This document shows, piece after piece, positions 1-5,298 of a stretch of 6,563 bases of DNA. Location: NCBI GenBank assembly GCA_963808455.1, contig CAWEHT010000413.1, forward strand, positions 1 through 6,563. Reading direction: 5' to 3'. The stretch's first letter is position 1. Every line of letters begins with the position of its first letter. Below the pieces are notes generated by a model. That model was not told the origin of the DNA. It did not search any database and worked only from the letters and a program-made list of their open reading frames with translations. This DNA is from CAWEHT01 sp963808455. Its GTDB lineage: Bacteria; Chloroflexota; Anaerolineae; CG2-30-64-16. Both the position numbers and the translations under genes were made by a program.

Positions 1-810
1 CCTGCCTCCCACGTCTGGCGGCAGGACCACAACGGTTTCACCCACCAGGACCCTGGCTTCATCGATCACGTCATCAACAAGAAGGCCGAGATCGTGCGCG
101 TATACCTGCCACCCGACGCCAACTGCCTGCTCTCAGTCATGGACCATTGCCTGCGCAGCCGGCATTACGTCAACCTCGTGATCGCAGGCAAACACCCGGC
201 CCCGCAGTGGTTGGCCATGGACGCGGCGGTCGAACATTGCACTGAAGGGATCGGCATCTGGCAATGGGCCAGCAACGACCAGGAGGCCGGGCCGGACGTG
301 GTGATGGCCTGCGCCGGCGACGTGCCGACCCTGGAGACGCTGGCCGCCGTTTCCATCCTCCGCGCGCATTTGCCCGATCTGAGGATAAGGGTCATCAATG
401 TCGTCAACCTGATGAAGCTGGAGCCCAGCACCGAGCACCCCCACGGGTTGAGCGACACCGATTTCGATTCGCTCTTCACCAAAGACAAGCCGGTCATCTT
501 CGCCTTCCATGGCTACCCGTGGCTGATCCACCGGCTGACCTATCGCCGGGCCAATCACGACAATCTGCACGTGCGCGGCTACAAGGAAGAGGGCACGATC
601 ACGACCCCCTTTGACATGACGGTGCTCAACGACATGGATCGCTTCCACCTGGTGATGGATGCGATCGATCGCCTGCCGCAGACCGGCGCCAGAGGGGTCT
701 ACCTGAAGCAGCAGCTGCGGGACAAGCTCGTCGAGCATAAGCAGTACATCGACGAGCATGGTGAAGACATGCCGGAGATCCGGAACTGGAAGTGGGGCAA
801 CCCAGGATGA
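1..810 (+). CDS. xfp: Phosphoketolase (xylulose-5-P/fructose-6-P), C-terminal part
   Basis: This is the last 269 codons of a protein normally about 790 residues long; the start lies left of the window. The enzyme is thiamine-diphosphate dependent and cleaves xylulose-5-phosphate or fructose-6-phosphate with phosphate to acetyl phosphate plus an aldose phosphate, in the cytosol. The reading frame is open from base 1. It starts in the conserved catalytic stretch with DHNGFTHQDP (window codons 9-18), whose His, Asn and His match the active-site residues known in bifidobacterial XFP. Further on it shows the family blocks HPHGLSD, FHGYPWLIHRLTYRR, GYKEEGTITTPFDM and the end block IRNWKW before a TGA stop. 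The gene is convergent with the DUF89 gene and separated from it by about 400 bases. Nothing looks broken. An ATG/GTG start inside this fragment (e.g. base 94) would be artefactual. Identification is very secure; substrate preference cannot be read from the sequence. Confidence 0.97.
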   Translation, partial: PASHVWRQDHNGFTHQDPGFIDHVINKKAEIVRVYLPPDANCLLSVMDHCLRSRHYVNLVIAGKHPAPQWLAMDAAVEHCTEGIGIWQWASNDQEAGPDVVMACAGDVPTLETLAAVSILRAHLPDLRIRVINVVNLMKLEPSTEHPHGLSDTDFDSLFTKDKPVIFAFHGYPWLIHRLTYRRANHDNLHVRGYKEEGTITTPFDMTVLNDMDRFHLVMDAIDRLPQTGARGVYLKQQLRDKLVEHKQYIDEHGEDMPEIRNWKWGNPG

Positions 811-872
811 AGGCACAATGGTTCATGCAGTCCCGTGCGTGGGGCGCACGAAGCGGGTGGACGTTGCCCCAC
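792..872. repeat. Inverted repeat spanning the phosphoketolase stop codon
   Basis: GTGGGGCAAC at 792-801, inside the last codons of the phosphoketolase gene, is repeated perfectly as its reverse complement GTTGCCCCAC at 863-872. The 61-base interval holds a second small hairpin, GTGCG-TGGGG-CGCAC at 835-849. No T-run follows, so a classical intrinsic terminator is not shown. It may be an RNA 3'-end structure for the phosphoketolase transcript. Confidence 0.4.
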
Positions 873-1015
873 CCAGGGCGCGCTCCGTGCAGCCGTGCTC
901 TTGCCTGCTTTGCCTGCTGTGCTGCTGCTAGCGCCTGGTTGGCGAAGAAGAAAAGCCGCGGGGCCTCGGAAGGCCGGCCCGGCCCGCCTTGCAAGACCAC
1001 CCCTTGCGTCATGGG

Positions 1016-1054
1016 GGTGCGCCGCCGGGTTGGCCCTAAGGGGGGCGACGCACC
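1016..1054. terminator. Strong hairpin, possible 3'-end structure
   Basis: GGTGCG at 1016-1021 pairs with CGCACC at 1049-1054. After one C.A mismatch, CGCC (1023-1026) pairs with GGCG (1044-1047), leaving a loop of about 17 bases that can itself pair GGCCC with GGGG. The stem is 10 of 11 pairs. There is only a short TTT after it on the plus strand, so it is terminator-like by stem strength and position rather than by U-tract. It could also be a structured RNA element. Confidence 0.3.
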
Positions 1055-1172
1055 TGTTTGGCGGCAAGGCTCCGCGCAGCTCCGCCCATAGCGTGACAGC
1101 AGGTTTAGCTCCTCAGCCGAGCCCATGACCGGGAACACAGGAACATGGATGGGCGCCAACGACCACATCCCG

Positions 1173-1188
1173 GGCCGAAGCGTCGGCC
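1173..1188 (-). terminator. Perfect hairpin just after the DUF89 gene
   Basis: GGCCGA-AGCG-TCGGCC is a perfect 6-bp stem with a 4-base loop, 22 bases beyond the DUF89 stop in the direction of transcription. No U-tract follows on the minus strand. It may mark the 3' end of the trmO-DUF89 transcript, perhaps with Rho or another factor. The call rests only on position and symmetry. Confidence 0.35.
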
Positions 1189-1210
1189 TGCAAACCGGCC
1201 GGGAGATCGT

Positions 1211-1993
1211 TCAGCAGACCCAGGCCCCCTTCTTTCGCGGTTGAGCCATCGCCGTGCGGCCGATCACCATGCTGCCCACCGGCACACCCGCGTCGGAAGC
1301 GATCACCGAGCATTTCACCTGCAGCAAGTGGAAGACCTCTCTCCCGCAGTCGTTGAGCGTTTCGTAGTTCGCCTGACCTTTCGCCACGACTAATCGAGCG
1401 GACTCGAATTCCTCGCGGACCGCGGCAGAGCACTCACCCAGGATGGTCCCCGGCGCATCGCTGCCATTGTCGATGACGCAGGCGACATGGTCCAGATCGG
1501 CGGCCAGCGCATCTTCGATCGTAGCGTCGTTGAGGACCGGCGCACCTTTAACGACGTACGTGGTCGGCTTGGCCATCGTCTCGATGAGCAGGCGATCAAA
1601 AACCGTCTCGCCGGCGTTGTCGGCCAGGTAGAGGAAGTGATCTGACTCAGCCAGACGCTTTCGGAAAAGGCCCAAATGGTCTATGGCCAGCGGTTGCTCG
1701 AGCGCCCGGTCAACGGCCGCCCGCAGCGAAGCGGGGCTTACCGGCAGGTTCGGCGGGCCGTAATCGAGCTGGTTGCCGGCGATGGCCAGCCGCACCGCCC
1801 GCTCCAAGGGGTCCTCCGCTCTCGCCACGAGCGATGCAAGATACGGATAGAGGTCCAACGCCAGGCGCGTGCTGGCCTGCTTCACATTCAGGTAGGGGTC
1901 ATCGACCTGGACTGCTGAGTGCACCGCCCGATACAGCTTCTGGCCAATCGCGGGCGGTGTGACCGAAAGGGGCACCGACTGCAGCACCGCCAT
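1211..1993 (-). CDS. DUF89 / ARMT1-like damage-control phosphatase (main body)
   Basis: This 260-residue frame carries all core motifs of the DUF89 family (COG1578-like), metal-dependent phosphatases proposed to remove damaged or surplus phosphometabolites. In order: LADNAGET with the metal-binding Asp/Asn (about residues 122-129), VVKGAPVLNDAT (about 147-158), VIDNGSDAPGT, then VAKGQANYETLND and a closing GVPVGSMVIGRTA. The physiological substrate of the bacterial subfamily is not settled. The ATG at 1991-1993 is not the ancestral start: homology continues upstream in the same frame to an ATG at 2099-2101, but a TAA lies at 2015-2017. From 2101 the gene would have 296 codons, about normal for the family. 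The ATG at 1993 has no good ribosome-binding site, only a GAGG about 14 bases upstream, so this body may be poorly translated and the gene may be a recent pseudogene. It lies directly after trmO. Confidence 0.9.
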   Translation of the reverse strand: MAVLQSVPLSVTPPAIGQKLYRAVHSAVQVDDPYLNVKQASTRLALDLYPYLASLVARAEDPLERAVRLAIAGNQLDYGPPNLPVSPASLRAAVDRALEQPLAIDHLGLFRKRLAESDHFLYLADNAGETVFDRLLIETMAKPTTYVVKGAPVLNDATIEDALAADLDHVACVIDNGSDAPGTILGECSAAVREEFESARLVVAKGQANYETLNDCGREVFHLLQVKCSVIASDAGVPVGSMVIGRTAMAQPRKKGAWVC

Positions 1994-2101
1994 CGCCCGG
2001 CGCAGCGCCTCGTGTTACTCGGCTACGGTGGCCCCGCTCATGTGCGCCAGTTCAAGCGTCTGCCTGAGAAAACAAGGATAGCATTCGAGGAAGGTGTTCA
2101 T
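1994..2101 (-). pseudogene. Detached 5' end of the DUF89 gene, cut off by an in-frame TAA
   Basis: From ATG 2099-2101 the minus strand reads MNTFLECYPCFLRQTLELAH and continues to AE at codon 28. TAA then stands at codon 29 (2015-2017), followed in the same frame by HEALRRAM, which leads into the intact body at 1993. ECYPCFLRQ is the typical N-terminal motif of this DUF89 subfamily, with the CxxC pair at residues 7 and 10. The frame is preserved on both sides, so a single C-to-T change of CAA (Gln) to TAA explains the break. The start overlaps the trmO stop as TGATG, so it was probably translated by coupling. Base-calling error is the main alternative. Confidence 0.85.
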
Positions 2102-2547
2102 CAGCCATCCCCGGGACCTTTCGCTTGCTCCCGGCAAGTGGTGCCCTTGTCCTGCTCGTCGCAGGATGCCGGTTTCAAATCCAGCACCGGGGTGCCGTCA
2201 ATGGCATCCAGGCCGCGCACCCGCAGCACATTATCCTCGATTGCCAACAGCTCCACTATCGTGATCCCGATGGGATTCGGCCGGCGCGGGCTTCGCAGGG
2301 CAAAGACGCCCAGCTCGGGGCGGCTACGGTCGCTGCGAGGGTGCTGCGTGAGGTCGTAACCCTGCGAGCGGTGGAAGTGGAAAACGACGGTCACACACTG
2401 GCCCGGCTCCAACCCCCGCAACCCTTCGACAAGGCCCGGATCGAGCACAATCTGTGACTCGACTGACGCGAGTTCCTCCGGGGCCGCCAGTCCTGCAAAG
2501 ACGCTTTCGACGTGACCAATCGGACGGTAAGTTATGGTCTCTTTCAA
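2101..2547 (-). CDS. trmO: tRNA (N6-threonylcarbamoyladenosine(37)-N6)-methyltransferase TrmO
   Basis: TrmO (TsaA/YaeB, UPF0066 fold) uses S-adenosylmethionine to methylate t6A37 in threonine tRNAs, tuning decoding of ACY/ACC codons. The frame shows the family signature clearly: ITYRPIGHVES at the N-terminus, then VVFHFHRSQGYDLTQHPR, GVFALRSPRRPNPIG (the RPNPIG core) and VRGLDAIDGTPVLDLKP. The C-terminal tail is short, as in the single-domain bacterial forms, giving about 148 residues from the chosen start. I chose TTG at 2545-2547 because homologues begin close to ITYRPIG and AAGGA lies about 10 bases upstream. GTG at 2563-2565 and TTG at 2608-2610 are also in frame, but the latter overlaps the transposase stop and lies in a duplicated stretch. 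The stop overlaps the DUF89 start by one base. The family call is secure; the start is not. Confidence 0.93.
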   Translation of the reverse strand: MKETITYRPIGHVESVFAGLAAPEELASVESQIVLDPGLVEGLRGLEPGQCVTVVFHFHRSQGYDLTQHPRSDRSRPELGVFALRSPRRPNPIGITIVELLAIEDNVLRVRGLDAIDGTPVLDLKPASCDEQDKGTTCREQAKGPGDG

Positions 2548-2616
2548 GTCGGCTGCTTCCTTCACCTTAGTCTCAACTGATCGCAAGGTGAAAATGCATG
2601 GTCCGTTCAAGTCGGC
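2534..2616. repeat. Imperfect 19/20-bp direct repeat around a hairpin
   Basis: ATGGTCTCTTTCAAGTCGGC at 2534-2553 returns as ATGGTCCGTTCAAGTCGGC at 2598-2616, with an identical 11-base core (TTCAAGTCGGC), an identical ATGGTC and one base fewer between them. The left copy covers the proposed trmO start. The right copy covers the stop codon of the IS630-type transposase relic. Between them lies an 8-bp inverted repeat (2561-2592). The arrangement suggests a duplication or insertion scar at the edge of the mobile element, or paired binding sites. Confidence 0.7.
2561..2592. promoter_or_regulatory. 8-bp inverted repeat in the trmO leader
   Basis: TTCACCTT (2561-2568) and AAGGTGAA (2585-2592) are perfect reverse complements separated by 16 bases. 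If trmO starts at 2547, this lies 14-45 bases upstream of the start. It could be an operator, an RNA hairpin that sequesters the AAGG part of the ribosome-binding region, or part of the IS end. I see no convincing -35/-10 pair next to it. Confidence 0.4.
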
Positions 2617-3236
2617 ACCTCACTGGCTTTGGCCACAAGGGCATCGGCCTGGGCCTGCGTTCCCCGGCGGCAGCGGTGCTGCACTTCACCCGCCCGCTCC
2701 GCCAACCCGGCAAAGAAGGCGTCCACCTTCTCCCGCGCCTTGACCGCCGTGCCGAAGCAAGTGTCGGCCTTAACTTCCCCACGGACCCAGGCCCAAATGG
2801 CCTCGTCCGGGTCTAAGTCGGGACTGCAGGCCGGCAAGGCCACCAGGCGCAGCTTGAGGTCGGGCGTCTTCAAGTATTCCCGCGTCTCCGCCCCGTGCTG
2901 TGCTGGCCCGTTGTCCCAAATCACGATCAGGGGCTCGGGGTGATGCGCCCGCAACTGCTGCATGAACGTGACCAAGGGTTCGGACGTGGTGGTGTTGGCC
3001 ACTACCATGTACTCGACTTCGCCCGTCTCCAGGCACACCGCCGAGTAGTAGGTGGCCTTCTCGCCCAGCCTGGGACTGCTGGAATCGACCAGTGCGGGCT
3101 CACCCCGCAGCACCCACTTGGCCCGCAGCTCGGCGTCGGCCCGAAAGTGCGCTTCGTCCGCGAAGAAAATCTCAGCTCCTTGCGCTTGCGCCTCGCTGCG
3201 CAAGGCCACGTAGACAGCCAGGGTCTTCGGCTACGC
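2607..3236 (-). pseudogene. IS630-family transposase, 5'-truncated relic
   Basis: The minus strand encodes 200 continuous residues (GTG at 3209 to TGA at 2607) of an IS630-type DDE transposase catalytic domain. The three acidic residues are visible: D18 in FFADEAHF, D99 in IWDNGPAQHG, and E136 in PACSPDLDPDEAIWAW. The family consensus PYSPxLNPxE around the last one is altered but recognisable. Full-length relatives have about 330-350 residues, with an N-terminal helix-turn-helix region. Here homology-like sequence (LAVYVALRSEAQAQ) continues a few codons above 3209 and then meets TAG at 3231-3233, and no N-terminal domain remains before the PadR stop at 3303. The short GAAGAC (EDP-like) in another frame just upstream hints at a small deletion or frameshift. 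It sits between PadR and trmO in the same orientation and is not expected to transpose by itself. Confidence 0.88.
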
Positions 3237-3302
3237 GATGGTGGCACCCGTTTGCCTTTCTCCTGTTGGGAATCCTTTTCGGGCCCAACCACTTGCGTGG
3301 GA
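2607..3302. mobile_element. Remnant of an IS630-type insertion sequence
   Basis: The transposase relic and about 65 bases of unassigned DNA (3237-3302) fill the interval between padR and trmO. I could not find a matching pair of terminal inverted repeats or flanking TA duplications, so the limits are taken from the transposase stop and the PadR stop. Loss of the 5' part with its terminus would explain the missing pair. All flanking genes run in the same direction, so the element may have split an older, longer operon. Confidence 0.55.
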
Positions 3303-3656
3303 TCACCCCTCAGGCCCGAACAGCCGCTCGTACGTCTCCAGAAAGTAGTGCAGGTTCTCCACCCGCATCTTGATGTCGTCTCGCCAGCCGCGCAGGCGCT
3401 CCAGCCCGGCCGGCATGATCCGGTACCACTTACGCGCAGGACCATTCGAGCCGGTGTCCCAATAAGCCTCCACCGAGCCTTCCTCCTCCAGGTCCTGCAG
3501 CGAGCGGTAGATGATGGCCGCGTCCATGTGAAAAGCCGGAAGATCAGCCTCCAGGCGGCCGAGCAGGTTGGCGCCGTAGGCGTCGCCTTGCGCTAGCAGG
3601 AGCAGGATGAACGCGGGCGTGTGGCGATATTGCTGGCCCTTGTGGCCGACGCTCAT
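3303..3656 (-). CDS. PadR-family transcriptional regulator
   Basis: This 117-residue protein is a small winged-helix repressor of the PadR type. The N-terminal part TPAFILLLLAQGDAYGANLL (residues 13-32), the recognition-helix region with IIYRSLQDLEEEGSV (about 48-62) and the wing with GPARKWYRIMPAGLERL (about 72-88) follow the family order. The C-terminal helix (about 90-114) would serve dimerisation. The length is typical of the short PadR class. The ATG overlaps the permease stop as ATGA, and the strong ribosome-binding site GGAGGTAAGG lies directly before it, so it can be translated both independently and by coupling. Being the last gene of the permease operon, it probably senses the transported compound or a related stress and represses its own promoter. 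The dyad at 4793-4806 is the best operator candidate. The ligand is unknown. Confidence 0.9.
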   Translation of the reverse strand: MSVGHKGQQYRHTPAFILLLLAQGDAYGANLLGRLEADLPAFHMDAAIIYRSLQDLEEEGSVEAYWDTGSNGPARKWYRIMPAGLERLRGWRDDIKMRVENLHYFLETYERLFGPEG

Positions 3657-4216
3657 GTCCTTACCTCCGGGCCTGCTGCGATCTTCTGCCCGCTTTGCGC
3701 GCCTGCCGGCTGCAGCAGCGCGTTCGCCGGGAGCGCGCGTTCCATCACGACCCCCATCGCGATGACGCCCGGCACGGTGAGCGCCAAGCGCAGCAACGAG
3801 AAGCGGAGGCCGATGAAGCTGCTCTCCAACAGGATCATCGGGATCTTGATCGACGCCCAGGTGCCCAGGAAAATCACGATATTGGCCAGGCGCGCACCCT
3901 TTTTCTGCAGCGACACGGCAACAGGGAAAGCCGCGTAGAGCGGGCCGGCCGCTGCCGTCCCCAGCAGGATGGCCAGCGCCATGCCGCGGGCGCCCGACGC
4001 GGGCCCGATCTGGTCCTCCACGAGCCTGCTCGGCACCCAGACGTCGAACAACGCCATCAGCACCATTACCAGCGGGACGATTTCCGTGACCTCGAGCACG
4101 GCGCTGCCCGTGTTCGTAGCCAGTGGCCTGGCCAGCGAAGGCCGCGCCAGCGCCAGGATCACACCGGCGCCGATCACGATGAACAACGGCAGGTAAGGCC
4201 GGAGCTTCTTGGTCAT
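3653..4216 (-). CDS. Half-size membrane permease, COG0701/ArsP_1-like (second half)
   Basis: This 187-residue, very hydrophobic protein has about five predicted membrane segments (roughly residues 8-25, 42-58, 78-100, 108-128 and 139-157) and a hydrophilic C-terminal tail rich in Gly, Ala and Gln. The blocks AAFPVAVSLQKKGARLANIV and FLGTWASIKIPMILLESSFI resemble one half of the COG0701 (UPF0718, ArsP_1) permeases. The cysteine motif linked to trivalent organoarsenical transport in ArsP is not visible, so an arsenic role should not be assumed. The ATG overlaps the stop of the preceding permease half by four bases (ATGA), and its own stop overlaps the padR start in the same way. The two halves probably assemble into one transporter. 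The substrate is unknown. A generic integral-membrane permease is certain; the exact family is likely. Confidence 0.8.
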   Translation of the reverse strand: MTKKLRPYLPLFIVIGAGVILALARPSLARPLATNTGSAVLEVTEIVPLVMVLMALFDVWVPSRLVEDQIGPASGARGMALAILLGTAAAGPLYAAFPVAVSLQKKGARLANIVIFLGTWASIKIPMILLESSFIGLRFSLLRLALTVPGVIAMGVVMERALPANALLQPAGAQSGQKIAAGPEVRT

Positions 4217-4692
4217 CTGAGGATCACCCCCATCACGGTGCCGATGATCACCGCAAGTATGAAGCTGAGGGCCTGGCGCATGATGACGAAGCGTTTCCCG
4301 AAATAGCTGATTTCCATGGGAGCGGTCACGATTCCCACCATCATGAGGGTGGTGACAAACACCGCCAGCGCAGGGAGGCTGGCGCCCAGCTTCAGGAGGG
4401 TCCCCGCCAGCGGGAAAGCCACCGGTCCGGGGATGGTAATGATTGCGCCCACCAGCGCGATCACTGAGAACCCGACCAACCCCTTCATCTGGAAAAGGCG
4501 GGTCAATACCGCGGGGGGAGCCAGCGCCACCACGAGGCTGATCAGCCCGATCATGGTGAGCAGGGTGGGCATGATGTTCATGAACGACCGGTAGCCCATC
4601 CTGAGCGCTCGCACCGTGCGGTCATGGTCCTTCCAATTGGAGACGGCCAGCGCTAGCGCGGCAATCGCCAGCAGCACCAGAAAGGTTGTCAT
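4213..4692 (-). CDS. Half-size membrane permease, COG0701/ArsP_1-like (first half)
   Basis: This is the first gene of the permease-padR operon, 159 residues from the chosen ATG at 4690-4692. That start has the strong ribosome-binding site GGAGGAGG about six bases upstream and begins with the membrane segment MTTFLVLLAIAALALAV. An upstream in-frame GTG at 4743 would add 17 basic residues and has no such site. Five or so membrane segments follow (about 2-17, 40-58, 70-90, 103-122, 138-158). Between them are the loop SNWKDHDRTVRALRMGYRSF and the block ITIPGPVAFPLAGTLLKLGA, which stands where ArsP-type permeases have their conserved re-entrant motif but lacks its cysteines. Its stop overlaps the next half by ATGA, which supports equal synthesis of both halves and a heteromeric carrier. 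The transported compound cannot be deduced. Confidence 0.82.
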   Translation of the reverse strand: MTTFLVLLAIAALALAVSNWKDHDRTVRALRMGYRSFMNIMPTLLTMIGLISLVVALAPPAVLTRLFQMKGLVGFSVIALVGAIITIPGPVAFPLAGTLLKLGASLPALAVFVTTLMMVGIVTAPMEISYFGKRFVIMRQALSFILAVIIGTVMGVILR

Positions 4693-4783
4693 CAGCGTCC
4701 TCCTCCGTCGGCCCAGGCGAAACAATTCCCCAACCTGCGGCACGTCTCGAGCGGCGCCCTACAAACAGGGATCTGTTCACCAT

Positions 4784-4806
4784 GATGTCATCAACATCTA
4801 TATGTT
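4784..4806. promoter_or_regulatory. Operator-like dyads on the permease promoter
   Basis: AACAT-CTAT-ATGTT (4793-4806) is a perfect inverted repeat that overlaps the -10 box, next to GATG-T-CATC (4784-4792), another perfect small dyad over the expected start point. Known PadR operators contain inverted ATGT/ACAT half-sites, and both halves occur here, although with a different spacing. With padR as the last gene of the operon, autorepression at this site is a natural inference. Confidence 0.5.
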
Positions 4807-4830
4807 AGCAGCACCTACCTTTCATGTCAA
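4802..4830 (-). promoter_or_regulatory. Sigma70-type promoter of the permease-padR operon
   Basis: On the minus strand TTGACA (4830-4825) is a perfect -35 box. It is followed after exactly 17 bases by TAACAT (4807-4802), a four-of-six match to the -10 box. Transcription would begin near 4795 and give a leader of about 100 bases before the ATG at 4692. No better pair is seen near the operon. Confidence 0.65.
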
Positions 4831-4842
4831 CAGTAGATAGTA

Positions 4843-5171
4843 CGTACCCGTTCTCGAGTCTTGTGATCTTTCTTGCCGATACGCGCCATCTCACCTCGGC
4901 TGGCAGCGCTATGGTCGCGCCCGTGGACTTTGCGCATAGTCGTCCCTTGAAGCGGTTGCGCTGTTAGTATCAGCACATACTTATCTATTCCGCGGCTCCG
5001 AGTATCCTATTACTTTGTGCAGGCCCAGGTCTCCCGGTCGATGACCGCGCAGGCCAGACGAGGGATGACGCCAGTAACTCTGGTCATACCATCAATCACG
5101 GAGCGCCTCAATTGGCCCTATCGATCGCCGGCGGTTCCTGATACCAAACCGATCGCACCGTAAAAGCGCAC
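4843..5171. other. Non-coding stretch without a recognisable gene
   Basis: No frame longer than a few dozen codons looks protein-like. The part from about 4760 to 5010 is visibly richer in A and T than the flanking genes. It holds small symmetries such as GTACGTAC (4840-4847) and AGTAT-CAGCAC-ATACT (4966-4981). I could not pair these with convincing promoters or assign a function. No tRNA-like cloverleaf was noticed. Confidence 0.5.
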
Positions 5172-5243
5172 AGCGCCTCGCCCAAGGGCGCTGGCATCCT
5201 GGCGGCTATGTCACCAGCCGCCGGGGCCGGCAAGGATGCCGGC
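5172..5243. repeat. Cluster of nested hairpins downstream of the NifX-like gene
   Basis: Three structures are packed together. AGCGCC (5172-5177) pairs with GGCGCT (5187-5192). GGCATCCT (5193-5200) pairs with AGGATGCC (5233-5240) and directly encloses GGCGGCT (5201-5207) paired with AGCCGCC (5216-5222), giving a 15-bp stem with one 10-base bulge. GCCGGC at 5226-5231 can instead pair with GCCGGC at 5238-5243. It lies 56-127 bases after the NifX-like stop, so it may end that transcript. The form also resembles dispersed palindromic repeat elements. Confidence 0.6.
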
Positions 5244-5298
5244 GTTCCAAGGAGGAGACCTCGTCGGGAGCAGGGCGCAAATTCATTCTGCTAACAAT

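Larger units (their letters stand above)
811..1210. other. Non-coding GC-rich gap between convergent genes
   Basis: There is no credible gene here. Open frames exist on both strands, but their translations are low-complexity Arg/Ala/Pro/Gly strings without family motifs, as expected of random GC-rich DNA. The stretch holds several perfect or near-perfect hairpins (835-849, 1016-1054, 1173-1188) and a short CTGCT-rich run around 900-930. It separates two genes transcribed towards each other, so 3' UTRs and transcription ends are the expected content. Confidence 0.6.

Noticed and set aside
133..816. Long minus-strand open frame opposite the phosphoketolase gene
   Set aside because: It is the antisense shadow of a clearly homologous coding frame. 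The translation lacks any family motif.
792..1128. Two plus-strand frames of about 97-99 codons after the phosphoketolase gene
   Set aside because: The translations are Arg/Ala/Pro/Gly-rich without recognisable domains, there is no ribosome-binding site, and long hairpins run through them.
2015..2017. Reassigned stop codon (TAA read as Gln) as explanation for the DUF89 break
   Set aside because: The NifX-like gene ends normally at a TAA after its tail, and no other in-frame TAA is found inside a gene.
3291..3302. CCAC-GCAA-GTGG tetraloop hairpin just after the PadR stop (minus strand)
   Set aside because: The stem has only four pairs and no U-tract, too little to call a terminator.
2895..3596. 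Plus-strand frame of 233 codons across the transposase relic and padR
   Set aside because: Both genes on the opposite strand have clear family motifs; this frame is their shadow.
3695..4306. Plus-strand frame of 203 codons opposite the permeases
   Set aside because: The translation is rich in Gln, Arg and His, typical of the antisense of hydrophobic membrane genes.
3653..4692. Arsenic permease (arsP) assignment
   Set aside because: Overall similarity to the superfamily is plausible, but the cysteine motif known from arsenical transporters is not seen and no ars gene is near.
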